Source: SZUA-584 sp964441275 (GTDB taxonomy: Bacteria > Bacillota > Clostridia > Christensenellales > SZUA-584). From it: DNA of 64,000 bases. The notes beneath the pieces were generated by a model that searched no databases, was not told the origin of the DNA, and worked only from the letters and a program-made list of their open reading frames with translations. The stretch lies in NCBI GenBank assembly GCA_964441275.1, contig CAYTUG010000002.1, positions 1 to 64,000 on the forward strand, written 5' to 3'. Positions 41,964 through 50,906 of the stretch are shown piece after piece. The first letter of the stretch is position 1; every line of letters starts with the position of its first letter. Both the position numbers and the translations under genes were made by a program.

Positions 41964-42170
41964 TCATCGGCTAAAAGAAATTGCCGGCGTATTTGCCGCC
42001 GCGCGATTTAAATCTACTGTTTCATCTAACAGCTCTTTCCGAAATATTCTCATTTCTTTAGGAGCTTTAATACCTATTTTTACTCTGTCTTTTTCTATTG
42101 ACAATATCTCAATTACAACGTCTTGATCAAGCGTGATTCCTTCACCCGTTTTCCTCGACAACACCAGCAT
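41964..42170 (-). CDS. csrA: carbon storage / flagellin translation regulator CsrA
   Basis: 68 residues. The core MLVLSRKTGEGITLDQDVVIEI and VKIGIKAPKEMRIFRKEL is diagnostic: the dimer binds GGA motifs in mRNA. In Gram-positives the main target is the flagellin leader, and FliW sequesters CsrA. The ATG at 42170 has AGGAGG 8 bases upstream; the in-frame TTG at 42191 would extend through that site. It overlaps the end of fliW by 29 bases and converges with the flagellin gene, whose leader carries matching sites. The C-terminal tail (NTPAISFSR) is short and not conserved. Confidence 0.95.
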   Translation of the reverse strand: MLVLSRKTGEGITLDQDVVIEILSIEKDRVKIGIKAPKEMRIFRKELLDETVDLNRAAANTPAISFSR

Positions 42171-42627
42171 CCTGCTTTCCTCCTTTGTCAAGACTTCTCA
42201 TAATAGCCTCATATGCCGGCCAGCGGATAGGCATCGTTTTAGCATCGATAATAATCTGTTTTCCCATGCCACGTACTGCATTTATGATAATGGGCGCGGC
42301 AAGGTTTATCGTCATATCTTCAACCTTTTCCGGAATCACGACAACATTCATGACCAGAAGGTCATTTTGGCTTTCGACTTCAAGCTCCTCAAGCTCGTTT
42401 TCGCGAATATCGATGTAGTAATCGTCCATTATCTCAAACGATAGTATTACCGGCAATGCAATATATTTATTCTCGGTTGACTGCAGCCAATAAATCGGTT
42501 TTGATTGCGGCACCTCAAGAATAATAAACTGCTTTAATTCCTCGAACCCCGGCAGCCCTTGCGGAAATTCTATAAGTTTTGAATCCTTGGTATCAAAAGA
42601 ACCGAAACGATCGGTTTCAATGAGCAT
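42142..42627 (-). CDS. fliW: flagellar assembly factor FliW
   Basis: 161 residues with the small beta-barrel fold; recognisable phrases are LIEFPQGLPGFEELKQFIIL near the N-terminus and NLAAPIIINAVRGMGKQIIID near the C-terminus. FliW binds CsrA non-competitively and also binds free flagellin, so it releases CsrA when flagellin accumulates. It is cotranscribed with csrA and flgL. Confidence 0.95.
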   Translation of the reverse strand: MLIETDRFGSFDTKDSKLIEFPQGLPGFEELKQFIILEVPQSKPIYWLQSTENKYIALPVILSFEIMDDYYIDIRENELEELEVESQNDLLVMNVVVIPEKVEDMTINLAAPIIINAVRGMGKQIIIDAKTMPIRWPAYEAIMRSLDKGGKQDAGVVEENG

Positions 42628-42654
42628 AACAACGCCCCCTTTATAATTGCAGCT

Positions 42655-43590
42655 CTACTTCAAAAAGTTTACAAGCGATGTTTGAACTATGTTGTTGCCA
42701 ATGTGCAGCGCCGCATTATACACAAACTCCGCCATTTTATAATACATTATGGCTTGCGCCTGGTCTACATCCTCAATGTTTGATTTTTGTTCCTCGTACA
42801 TCAGAATATCGTCTTCAAACCTGTTTTGTATTAACTCCAAACGATTGACTCTTCCCCCAACGCTTGCGTCAACCGACATAACGTGCGTCTGACAATCTTG
42901 TAATTTTGCAATATACTGCGAGAGCTGCTCGGCAGAAGCGTCATTCTTAAGCGCATTGTAAAAATCATCAAGAACGGTATAAATATTGTTTTCACCCATT
43001 CCAAACAACTGCGAGCCTGTCGTTGATATGTCCATAATGATATCAAATCCAATCTCATGCTGAATAGAAGCCGCGTCTTGCGCTAAAAGCGCGGGATTTG
43101 AAGAATCGGTTAAGTCGTACCCATTGTACATAATACCGCCCGAACCAGCCACCGTAAACGGCGCGGTCGTTACATTATATCCTCCGAAAATGTATTTATC
43201 CCCGGATTTAGCATTTCCAATGGTTACAACATGATCGCGCAATTGCCCTATCTGCTCCGCGGTGGCCGTTTTATCCTCGGGCGATAAAAAATCGCTGCTC
43301 ATATATACAGCCTTTTCGTACGCGGTTTTGAGTATTTCGTTAAGCTCAAGAACAGACGATTCGGTCTGCTCAAGCCATGTCAAAGACCTTTCGACATTTT
43401 TTTTGTATTGTTCGCTTTTGTAAATCTTAACTCGCGTCTGCATGCTTGAGATAACCCCGATAGGATCGTCTGAAGGCTTAGTAATGCGCTTACCCGAAGC
43501 CATCCTGTTTTGCAGCTTATTTAACTCAAACATATTAGCGCCTAAGTTCTTCAAATAACCGCTAAGCATCATACCGCTTGTAATCCGCAT
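42655..43590 (-). CDS. flgL: flagellar hook-associated protein 3, FlgL
   Basis: 311 residues with flagellin-like ends: N-terminal MRITSGMMLSGYLKNLG and KRITKPSDDPIG, C-terminal helix (ALHIGNNIVQTSLVNFLK). It forms the second hook-filament junction ring. It lies 16 bases downstream of flgK. Confidence 0.94.
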   Translation of the reverse strand: MRITSGMMLSGYLKNLGANMFELNKLQNRMASGKRITKPSDDPIGVISSMQTRVKIYKSEQYKKNVERSLTWLEQTESSVLELNEILKTAYEKAVYMSSDFLSPEDKTATAEQIGQLRDHVVTIGNAKSGDKYIFGGYNVTTAPFTVAGSGGIMYNGYDLTDSSNPALLAQDAASIQHEIGFDIIMDISTTGSQLFGMGENNIYTVLDDFYNALKNDASAEQLSQYIAKLQDCQTHVMSVDASVGGRVNRLELIQNRFEDDILMYEEQKSNIEDVDQAQAIMYYKMAEFVYNAALHIGNNIVQTSLVNFLK

Positions 43591-43606
43591 TTTAACTGCC
43601 TCCTAA

Positions 43607-45103
43607 CTACCTGCCCACAAGGCCTGTCCTGTTTATCAGCACGTCAAGCGCTTCGTCTATTGCGGTTAAAACGCGCGAAGCGGCCGCATATGCGTGCTGG
43701 TATGTTATCATTTGAACCATTTCCTCATCAAGCGACACGCCCGAAACCGACTGCCGTCTGTTTTCAAGATTGTCAAGTATCGTGCTTTGGCTAAACGTCA
43801 TCTTTTGGCTTGTAGAGCTTTCTATAGCTATTTCTACAATTGTGCTTTTTAAATAGTTTTCAAAGTTGCCGACTACAGGGATGTTCACACTTGTTGAAAG
43901 CGCCGACAGCGCTAAAGCGTTGACGTTGTTTCCCTTTTGAGGATTAGACGCCCCCTCGTCAATAAAAACGCTTGAAGCGGCGATGTTGTTTACATTATCT
44001 AATATTTCCTGCGATAATCTTAAATTGCCTGCCGTTATATCGCCGTAACCGCCCGCAGGCACGTTAAAAAAGTTTATCCCCGTCAATGAGGGCTGCAATC
44101 CATGCGGCATCGTGTATCCGCCGCTGTGAACGCCGTTAAAAACCTCCGCCAAATTTTGCGCTAATATATTCAGGTTTTGCAGCACAAAGGGTATACCCAC
44201 TTGCTCCGGGGAGTTTCCGTCCCGAAGGACCCTGTAAGCGTGCAGTTTGCCGTCGCTGTATTCAAAAGGCGTTGTAGTGCCCTCGTAATAAATTTCATAA
44301 AAATCCGGCGCGTTTGAAACCACTCCGGTAAGCGTTGGGCTAACTTCAAGCAGCACAGTATTTGAATGGTTTACCAGTGCAACCCCGTCACAATTAACGC
44401 TTAGATAACCGTTTGTGTCTTCTTCGTATGTAATGCCGATAAGCTCTGAAAGCTGATCTAAAAGCACATTGCGTTTATCGCGCAAATCGTTGGCCTTCTG
44501 CCCGGACAGTTCATAGGAAAATATTTGTTTGTTGTAATCCGCAATATTCGTTAGCAGATCGTTTATATTCCTGACCGTCACTTTCATAGAATCGTTGTAT
44601 GTGCCTTGCAGATCGACAAGGCTTTGATAATAATGTTCAAATGAATTAGTCATTTTTATTGCGTTTTGCTGAACGTTCGTGCGAATCTCTTCATTGACCG
44701 GATCGATCGAAAGCTCGCTTATGCTGTTAAAGAAATCCTTCATGGCGGCTGAAATGCTGCTGTCCGAAAGTTCGTTTAACACAGCCTCAACGTATTGCAA
44801 CTCTTCGGCGCGCGCGTTCCAATATCCAAGCGATGCGTTTTCTTTTCTGTACTGCCTGTCAATATAGTCGCTTCGGATCTGGTCAATTACGCAAGTCTCA
44901 ACACCGCCGCCAATAATTGCCCTTTTATCGCTAGCGATATGAGAGGGCGCAGTGGTAGGATCTATCGCCTGCTGCAAAATACGCTGGCGGGTATACCCCA
45001 CAGTATTCGCATTGGCAATGTTGTGGCCCGTCAAAGTTATAGAGCGCTGGCTTACCGCCAACGCAGACTTTGAAATCTCCAACCCATAAAACATACTTGC
45101 CAT
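43607..45103 (-). CDS. flgK: flagellar hook-associated protein 1, FlgK
   Basis: 498 residues. The N-terminus (MFYGLEISKSALAVSQRSITLTGHNIANANTVGYTRQR, described here as residues about 4-40 of the axial family) and the C-terminus (SLDEEMVQMITYQHAYAAASRVLTAIDEALDVLINR region) are diagnostic. It forms the first hook-filament junction ring. An MFYG start 3 codons downstream is a possible alternative. It is followed by flgL. Confidence 0.95.
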   Translation of the reverse strand: MASMFYGLEISKSALAVSQRSITLTGHNIANANTVGYTRQRILQQAIDPTTAPSHIASDKRAIIGGGVETCVIDQIRSDYIDRQYRKENASLGYWNARAEELQYVEAVLNELSDSSISAAMKDFFNSISELSIDPVNEEIRTNVQQNAIKMTNSFEHYYQSLVDLQGTYNDSMKVTVRNINDLLTNIADYNKQIFSYELSGQKANDLRDKRNVLLDQLSELIGITYEEDTNGYLSVNCDGVALVNHSNTVLLEVSPTLTGVVSNAPDFYEIYYEGTTTPFEYSDGKLHAYRVLRDGNSPEQVGIPFVLQNLNILAQNLAEVFNGVHSGGYTMPHGLQPSLTGINFFNVPAGGYGDITAGNLRLSQEILDNVNNIAASSVFIDEGASNPQKGNNVNALALSALSTSVNIPVVGNFENYLKSTIVEIAIESSTSQKMTFSQSTILDNLENRRQSVSGVSLDEEMVQMITYQHAYAAASRVLTAIDEALDVLINRTGLVGR

Positions 45104-45112
45104 TATATTACC

Positions 45113-45619
45113 TCAAACCATCTGGTCAACTAACAAGTTCCCGTTGTCATGCCTTTCCATCACAACGCCCGAATGCGAATAAACACCTAACTTTTTGTTT
45201 AGATGCCCTGTTAACAAGTTTACGCAAAACGCGGAATATGCAAGATGCGTATCTATCAGCCCCTTGTTTATAAAATTCTGTTCCATAAGCTCTGCCAACA
45301 CTGTTTCAAGCTCTTTTTTGATGTTCTTTAAACTTTGCCTCAAATCAGCGTCCAACACGTCCATAATGTGTTCAAGCCTGAGCGTTTCTTTGGGTATGCG
45401 GCACAAAACCGCTATTCTTCCGATTAAGTTTTCACGTTCGCTCTCAAGCTGTTTTATTTTTTTAAGCACAGTCCATTCTTTGCCCACAATGCGCTCAAGG
45501 TATGCAACATCATTTTTCAGCAGGCTTTCTTTTTTTTCGCCGGCAAACGCAAGTATTTGGCTATATTCTTTTATCTCTTGCTTCAATACCGATTGAAGCG
45601 CAGTTATCAGCCGGTTCAT
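45113..45619 (-). CDS. flgN: FlgN family export chaperone
   Basis: 168 residues, almost all helical, with the FlgN-like opening TALQSVLKQEIKEYSQIL and a C-terminal segment ending in VMERHDNGNLLVDQMV. It chaperones FlgK and FlgL, encoded immediately downstream. The ATG at 45619 is chosen: AAGGAGG lies 7 bases before it, and the TTG at 45637 would include that site. Confidence 0.88.
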   Translation of the reverse strand: MNRLITALQSVLKQEIKEYSQILAFAGEKKESLLKNDVAYLERIVGKEWTVLKKIKQLESERENLIGRIAVLCRIPKETLRLEHIMDVLDADLRQSLKNIKKELETVLAELMEQNFINKGLIDTHLAYSAFCVNLLTGHLNKKLGVYSHSGVVMERHDNGNLLVDQMV

Positions 45620-45651
45620 AATGATGCCTCCTTCCAATTAAACTGATGTTG

Positions 45652-45927
45652 CTATTTGCCCAAAATTTTGCGCGCGACCTTTACTCCCGAAACCGAATAA
45701 GTATCGTTTTTTAATTGTTCGGCTACCTCGTTGATATGCGCAATCTGCTCGGGCGAACGCGTCTGCATTAAACCCATTGCCTCTTTTAGCGCGTTGGAAA
45801 ACAATTTGGCGCCGTCAGTCAGCTCGGCTTTGTCGGCGCCGGCTGTCGGTTGCTCAACTGGTTTTATCTCTCTTATGTGCGTATACTGTCTAAGTAAATC
45901 CTTAGAGGAAACCGAATCAATCCTCAC
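45652..45927 (-). CDS. flgM: negative regulator of flagellin synthesis, FlgM (anti-sigma-28)
   Basis: 91 residues. The C-terminal helix-rich part (about 60-91, with EQLKNDTYSVSGVKVARKIL) is the sigma-28 binding region. The N-terminus is Ser/Lys-rich and disordered. It holds FliA until hook completion, then is exported. It lies between yvyF and flgN, the standard order. Confidence 0.93.
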   Translation of the reverse strand: MRIDSVSSKDLLRQYTHIREIKPVEQPTAGADKAELTDGAKLFSNALKEAMGLMQTRSPEQIAHINEVAEQLKNDTYSVSGVKVARKILGK

Positions 45928-45952
45928 AGTTAATCACCTCGTATATTATAAA

Positions 45953-46360
45953 TCATTTGTTATAAAAATCCGTATGCATCTTCCCTAATCCGCTTGCTCT
46001 GCCCTCTTTTTTTTCTTTGGGTTCCGTGTAAGCGCTTCTAAGCTCGTACTCAAGCTTTCTGCTGCACTCTTTGCAAAATCGTCCGGTTGATATTGAGCGG
46101 TTGCAATTCTCGCACAACAGCAGCCCGCTGTCTTCAGCTATTGTTAAGCGGCCTTCTTTAAGATACGAAAGTATAACTTTTTCGGGCACCTGCGTCTCCT
46201 GCGTTATCTCTACTACATTAGCATGGGGATTTTCGTATAAATAATCTCGTACCTTTTCAAAATCCCTTTCCATTTGCTCAATGCATTCGGGACAGCTTGC
46301 CGCCCCGTACGAATAAAATATCTTGTTGCAGATCTTACACTGCTTAACCTGCGGACCCAT
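45953..46360 (-). CDS. yvyF: YvyF/TIGR03826 family flagellar operon zinc protein
   Basis: 135 residues. Cysteine pairs at C8-x2-C11 and C24-x2-C27 form one zinc site, and another four cysteines (CENC, CKEC, near 90-105) form a second. Between them is a winged-helix-like segment (about 35-75) with VPEKVILSYLKEGRL. This protein class is always found by flgM in Bacillota; the role is not firmly known. A GGGAGG site precedes the ATG. Confidence 0.9.
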   Translation of the reverse strand: MGPQVKQCKICNKIFYSYGAASCPECIEQMERDFEKVRDYLYENPHANVVEITQETQVPEKVILSYLKEGRLTIAEDSGLLLCENCNRSISTGRFCKECSRKLEYELRSAYTEPKEKKEGRASGLGKMHTDFYNK

Positions 46361-46374
46361 TTTTGCCTCCCGTA

Positions 46375-47127
46375 TTATCGTATGTTGTTAGTATTTGCCG
46401 CCATTTGATCCCATATGCCCACAGCCTTCCCCGCCAACGAAAACGCCCTCTGCGCGCGTACAAGCATCGATAGCTCTACCGCCAAATCAACATTGGAGGA
46501 TTCCATCACCCCTTGCGCTATATGCGCGGTAGATGCTATAGGCGCTCCGGAGGCTACTGTTTGAGTATAACATCCGTTTCCCTCTAAGAGCAATCCTTCC
46601 TTGTTCGTAAAATCAACAATGCGCAGTGTTGCAGCAGGCGTATCGTCAAATGATATAACCCCTCCAGAGCTGACCGAAACCGTGTTTGCTTCCAAAGGCA
46701 CGCTTATGCGGTTATTATTAACGTCCAGCACATAATTACCCTGCGCCGTTACCAAATAGCGTGCGCCCTGCTCGCTCGAGATTGCAAAACAGCCATTGCG
46801 CGTATACATTATGTTTCCGGCGTTGTCCGCCACCGTAAAAAACCCGGCTCCGTTAATATATAAATCAAGCGGGCAGTTTGTATTAAGCGGATTGCCTAAA
46901 GCGAAGTCGCGTGATGTAGAGGATGGCAAAACACCTGCCCCTTGCTGCAGGTTGTCAGTGCTTTGTGTTTGCGCCGGATTAATTAACGAAATATAAAGCG
47001 CGTCTTTAAAGCTTAACCTTTGACCCTTAAATCCCGCAGTGTTTATGTTTGCAATGTTGTTTGCTATTGTGCTGACACGATGCTGCTGCATCTTAATGCC
47101 AAGCCCCGCCGCATATAAAGTTTGCAT
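46375..47127 (-). CDS. flgG: flagellar rod protein FlgG-like
   Basis: 250 residues of the axial family: NNIANINTAGFKGQ at the N-terminus, LYINGAGFFTV and MYTRNGCFAI in the middle, ESSNVDLAVELSMLVRAQRAFSLAGK at the C-terminus. Together with its upstream paralogue it forms the proximal/distal rod. The assignment between FlgF and FlgG by sequence alone is uncertain. Confidence 0.82.
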   Translation of the reverse strand: MQTLYAAGLGIKMQQHRVSTIANNIANINTAGFKGQRLSFKDALYISLINPAQTQSTDNLQQGAGVLPSSTSRDFALGNPLNTNCPLDLYINGAGFFTVADNAGNIMYTRNGCFAISSEQGARYLVTAQGNYVLDVNNNRISVPLEANTVSVSSGGVISFDDTPAATLRIVDFTNKEGLLLEGNGCYTQTVASGAPIASTAHIAQGVMESSNVDLAVELSMLVRAQRAFSLAGKAVGIWDQMAANTNNIR

Positions 47128-47135
47128 TTTGCGCC

Positions 47136-47891
47136 CTATACCCTCCCTACTTCGTTCACCGTCTTTGCTAATGACTCGTCTATTATTCTTAGCATCTGCT
47201 GGTTCATTCCAAATGCGCGGTTAACCTCTACCATGTTTACAACTTCGTCCGCCATGTTTACGTTTGAGCTTTCAAGATATCCTTGCATTACCCTGACATC
47301 TGCCGCAGCTCTTACCGGCTGGTTGCCATAATTAATATACATGTTATCACCCGTTTTGCGCAGGGCGGATAAATCGTCAAAGCCGACTATGTTCAATCTG
47401 CCTGCGAGCCGCCCAGCGACAGTCACGTTTCCCAATGTATCTACAACAAACGTGTCGCTGCCTATAAAAATTCTTCCGTTGTACCCCGAAACATAATAGC
47501 CTTCGTTGGTAACAAGGCAGCCGTCGCTTCCAACATGAAAGCCGCCGTCTCTTGTATATCTATTGCCCTCGGGTGTCTGAATTACAAAAAAACCCTGCCC
47601 CTCTAATGCTAAATCCGTTGCTTTCCCCGTCTGTTCAAGGTCTCCCTGCGAAAATACGGTGGCAATCATATCTACATGAATGCCCGTATTTTGATTGCCT
47701 ATAAAAGACGATGTTTTTAACAGGTACGGGTCTTTCTGAGCCATAATCATTAAATCCGCAAAAGAACGGGAAATCGTTGTATCTTTTTTATAACCCGTAG
47801 TATCTATATTAATAATATTGTTAGTCAATATGTTCATCCGCGCTCTTTGCGCCAACATACCTGTTCCGGCTATATAAAAGCTTCTGAGCAT
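47136..47891 (-). CDS. flgF: flagellar rod protein FlgF-like
   Basis: 251 residues of the same family: MLRSFYIAGTGMLAQRARMNILTNNI at the N-terminus (TNNI in place of the usual ANNI), ALEGQGFFVI and RYTRDGGFHV in the middle, and ESSNVNMADEVVNMVEVNRAFGMNQQML at the C-terminus. It lies 8 bases before the FlgG-like gene. The F/G split is by position (FlhO/FlhP pairs in Bacillota). Confidence 0.8.
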   Translation of the reverse strand: MLRSFYIAGTGMLAQRARMNILTNNIINIDTTGYKKDTTISRSFADLMIMAQKDPYLLKTSSFIGNQNTGIHVDMIATVFSQGDLEQTGKATDLALEGQGFFVIQTPEGNRYTRDGGFHVGSDGCLVTNEGYYVSGYNGRIFIGSDTFVVDTLGNVTVAGRLAGRLNIVGFDDLSALRKTGDNMYINYGNQPVRAAADVRVMQGYLESSNVNMADEVVNMVEVNRAFGMNQQMLRIIDESLAKTVNEVGRV

Positions 47892-47953
47892 TTAATCACC
47901 TCATAATAGTTTATCGGCAAAAACAGCGGCGCACTTTAGGCTTTTTCAAAAAG

Positions 47954-48598
47954 TTACTGCACATTTCTTATCTTCATGGCAAGCGCAACTTCTCTTATGG
48001 AAATCCCGAGCCGCTGGGCAATATCATTTGAGTTTAACCCCTCAGCGCATAATTCGGCTACCTTGTCGGGTATTTTAAGCTGCACCCTCTCCAGCGAAGT
48101 TAGCCCGTTAGCGTCTAACGAGCGCATTTCTTTTTCTTGAACTTGCGCGAATGTTTCTTTTACATTTTCCCTGTCGGATCCTATGTCTTTTATATCATTT
48201 GGCGGCGCAGCAACATCCGCCACAGACTTGTATAAGGCTTTTGCTTTAGAAACGGTTTTAAGAGTGTCCAAAACTTCCGGCTTGGGGGGTGTCTCATTTT
48301 TTTCACCGCTTATTTTGTTTGCCTCGAATATGTTTTTAACTTGTTCAATCATGCCGGCTATCTCTGTCTTGTTTTTGTTTATTTCTTCCCGCGATTCTTC
48401 CGCGAACTCTTCAAAACCTGCAAGCATATCCTCAATATTTTGATACAGGTTAAATAGCTTTTGTTCTTTTTCGTAATCCGCATTGTTTTTGACAGAGTTT
48501 TTCTTGTTGACGGGGCGAATAAACTTGCCGAACAGCCACATCCCAACGCAAAGCAAAATAAATATGTACGTAATAAAAGCGTACTCGGTAATGCCCAT
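47954..48598 (-). CDS. SwrB/DUF6115-like membrane protein downstream of fliA
   Basis: 214 residues: an N-terminal TM helix (about 8-28), a coiled coil (about 45-100), a Lys/Glu-rich linker, and a C-terminal helix-turn-helix-like segment (VAELCAEGLNSNDIAQRLGISIREVALAMKI, about residues 180-210). The position right after the sigma-28 gene is that of swrB (ylxL) in B. subtilis, which helps flagellar export activation. Similarity is by architecture and place, not by clear sequence identity. Confidence 0.7.
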   Translation of the reverse strand: MGITEYAFITYIFILLCVGMWLFGKFIRPVNKKNSVKNNADYEKEQKLFNLYQNIEDMLAGFEEFAEESREEINKNKTEIAGMIEQVKNIFEANKISGEKNETPPKPEVLDTLKTVSKAKALYKSVADVAAPPNDIKDIGSDRENVKETFAQVQEKEMRSLDANGLTSLERVQLKIPDKVAELCAEGLNSNDIAQRLGISIREVALAMKIRNVQ

Positions 48599-48616
48599 AA
48601 CAATTTCTCCTTTGTA

Positions 48617-49384
48617 TTATCCGCGGGCGCTCACGCTTTCGTATATTCCTACAAACTTAAGCTTTGAGCGCAGTCTCATGACCGCTTTAGAGTGAATCTG
48701 CGATACCCTCGATTCGGAAACATCAAGTACCGATGCAATTTCCTTTAAAGTCATCTCTTCATAGTAGTAAAGTGTTATAACAAGTTTTTCTCTCTCAGGC
48801 AAACCGTCAATAAAGCCGCCAAGTATTCTGACCATCTCGCTGCTTTCTACTTCTTCTTCGGGAGATGCCCCCTGGCTTTGCAAGCTAAACTGCCATACCG
48901 CATCGTTTTGTACCAGCTCTTCAAAATGCACAATGTTAAACATCTGTGCTTTGCCAAGCGTGCTGTGCAAATCATCCTCGTCCATTTCAAGATATTTTGC
49001 AACTTCCTCGTCGGTCGGCTCGCGGTTGAAACGGTTCTCAAGATCGTAATAGGCTTGGCTTATTGCCTTTATCTTGCGCCTTAAGCTTGAGGGCGCCCAA
49101 TCTTGCTTTCGTATATTGTCTATTATCTCGCCTTTTATTCTCATGGACGCATAGTATTCAAATTTAACGTCGCGCTTTGTATCATATTTTTCTATTGCAT
49201 CCATAAGCCCGATTATTCCGCAGCTTAACATATCATCATAATTGCTGTACGCCTTATACGTCGGCATAAGGCGCAGCACGATGCTTTTAACCTGCGGCAG
49301 GTAATACAATACCAGTTCATTCTTGTTTTCCGGCGTTTTTTTAGCGGTATATTCCTGCCATAACCGTTCAGCGCTCTGTTTCAT
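48617..49384 (-). CDS. fliA: RNA polymerase sigma factor FliA/SigD (sigma-28)
   Basis: 255 residues with regions 2 (YYLPQVKSIVLRLMP, DDMLSCGIIGLMDAIEKYD, EYYASMRIKGEIIDNIRKQDW), 3 (EPTDEEVAKYL) and 4 (LPEREKLVITLYYYEEMTLKEIASVLDVSESRVSQIHSKAVMRLR region). It should transcribe the flagellin gene, whose sigma-28 promoter lies at 40486-40512. It overlaps the PilZ gene by 17 bases. Confidence 0.97.
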   Translation of the reverse strand: MKQSAERLWQEYTAKKTPENKNELVLYYLPQVKSIVLRLMPTYKAYSNYDDMLSCGIIGLMDAIEKYDTKRDVKFEYYASMRIKGEIIDNIRKQDWAPSSLRRKIKAISQAYYDLENRFNREPTDEEVAKYLEMDEDDLHSTLGKAQMFNIVHFEELVQNDAVWQFSLQSQGASPEEEVESSEMVRILGGFIDGLPEREKLVITLYYYEEMTLKEIASVLDVSESRVSQIHSKAVMRLRSKLKFVGIYESVSARG

Positions 49385-50033
49385 GCCAGTCCTTCCACAT
49401 CCTAACCCTCTTTTTTCGCGCTAATATTTGCTGGCGCATAATAAAGCGTCCTAAGTAGTTTCTATCGCTTGCGGATATGTTGATATACATAAGCACGGTT
49501 TTCCTTGGTTCACTGTCATTAAACGGCTGTTCACAGCGCAATACTTCCGATTCAATTATTCTGCTTTCCGTCTCGGTCAGGTTTATCTTGGCAAACAGTT
49601 TAGTTCCTTTTTTAAATGCTTCGAAACATGTCAAAAGTATACCGTGTTCCGATATATCCACCGTTTTGGCTTTATACTTGTTTTGTTCGTCACCTTCACG
49701 CCATAACGTGACGCGCAGCACAATAGGCAAACGGTAGCTCTGGCGCCTTTGCAGTTTTCTCAGATCGGAAATTAGCTTAAGTTTGCAAAGCTGCAGCTTA
49801 CCTTTAATAAATCTTTCACGCATAAGCGCATCAAACTCAAATACCCCCGCCGGGCGATAGAACCTTACATTTACTATGTCATCCTGCTCAACCTCAACCG
49901 GGGTCCCTCTTTCCGTGGGGTTAAGCACAACAAAATAGTCTTCGTGAATGTCCTGAAGCTTTGTTTTGTAACCTTTTCCGTTGATGTTAAGCTCAAACAG
50001 TTCGCCAACCTTCACAATATCTTCTAAGCGCAC
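49368..50033 (-). CDS. PilZ domain c-di-GMP-binding protein (YcgR/YpfA-like)
   Basis: 221 residues. An N-terminal YcgR-like beta domain (about 1-95) is followed by a PilZ domain (about 97-210) with both ligand motifs: RRQSYR (R-x3-R) near 96-101 and DISEHG (D-x-S-x2-G) near 126-131. c-di-GMP binding would allow it to slow or brake the motor. It lies between flhG and fliA, a common Clostridia arrangement. Confidence 0.9.
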   Translation of the reverse strand: MRLEDIVKVGELFELNINGKGYKTKLQDIHEDYFVVLNPTERGTPVEVEQDDIVNVRFYRPAGVFEFDALMRERFIKGKLQLCKLKLISDLRKLQRRQSYRLPIVLRVTLWREGDEQNKYKAKTVDISEHGILLTCFEAFKKGTKLFAKINLTETESRIIESEVLRCEQPFNDSEPRKTVLMYINISASDRNYLGRFIMRQQILARKKRVRMWKDWHETER

Positions 50034-50039
50034 GATTAC

Positions 50040-50906
50040 TTACCCCTTAACAATTTCTTTCTTAGCCATAAACCTGTCGATAAACACAGCGAGCCCAAAC
50101 CTTCTGCGGTCGGCAGCCGGTATGCTTAAAAACTTGTGGACAATTTCATTTAAGTATACGCATGCCGCGCTTTTCGGGTGCCCCACCAGTATTGGGGTTT
50201 GCTTTTTTACTGCGTTTTGCATATTGGCATCTCGTGGAATAACGCCAAGTTTTCGCATTCTTATATCTGTGTTTTTCTCCACTATTCGTATAAGCCCGTC
50301 CATTACGGATTCGGCTTCCCGTATATCGTCCGCCTTGTTAAGCACAAGGCTGACCGTTGGAGTTTCTCCTTGTTCGTGCAGCATCTTTATAAGCGCATAA
50401 GCGTCCACAATCGCCGTCGGCTCGGCCGTTGTGACAAGTATCGTCTCGTGGCTTGCATTTATCAGCCTTAGCGAATTGTCGGAAAACCCCGCGCCGGTAT
50501 CAAAAACAATTGTATCGCACGAATTTTCAAGTTCTAATAAACTGTTTACCATATGCATAAACCTGTTTGGGTCAAGCTTTGTGAGTTGGTAAACCCCCGA
50601 ACCGCCCGAAATAAACTGTACGCCCTCTAGCCCTGTTTCAATTATTTCGCTGATCAGTTTTCTGTTTTCAATTACGTCCATCAAATCATGCTGCGTATGC
50701 ACTCCAAGCATGACGTCAATATTTGAAAAGCCAAAATCGGTATCAATTATCATCGTCCTGTTGCCCCGCCTGTTAAGCGCAATGCCAAGATTAAGCGCAA
50801 GGCTCGATTTTCCAACACCCCCTTTTCCGCTTGTTACCGTCACAATTTTTGTGTTTTTATTGCGGGCATTAATTTGTCTGCGCAGGCTTTCAGCCTGATC
50901 CATCAT
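50040..50906 (-). CDS. flhG: MinD-like ATPase FlhG (YlxH)
   Basis: 288 residues. The N-terminal DQAESLRR segment (residues 3-10) is the conserved activator of the FlhF GTPase. The deviant Walker A GKGGVGKSS follows at about 27-35, and the C-terminus has an amphipathic region (FIDRFMAKKEIVKG) for membrane contact. With FlhF it controls flagellar number and position. The start overlaps the flhF end by 4 bases. Confidence 0.95.
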   Translation of the reverse strand: MMDQAESLRRQINARNKNTKIVTVTSGKGGVGKSSLALNLGIALNRRGNRTMIIDTDFGFSNIDVMLGVHTQHDLMDVIENRKLISEIIETGLEGVQFISGGSGVYQLTKLDPNRFMHMVNSLLELENSCDTIVFDTGAGFSDNSLRLINASHETILVTTAEPTAIVDAYALIKMLHEQGETPTVSLVLNKADDIREAESVMDGLIRIVEKNTDIRMRKLGVIPRDANMQNAVKKQTPILVGHPKSAACVYLNEIVHKFLSIPAADRRRFGLAVFIDRFMAKKEIVKG

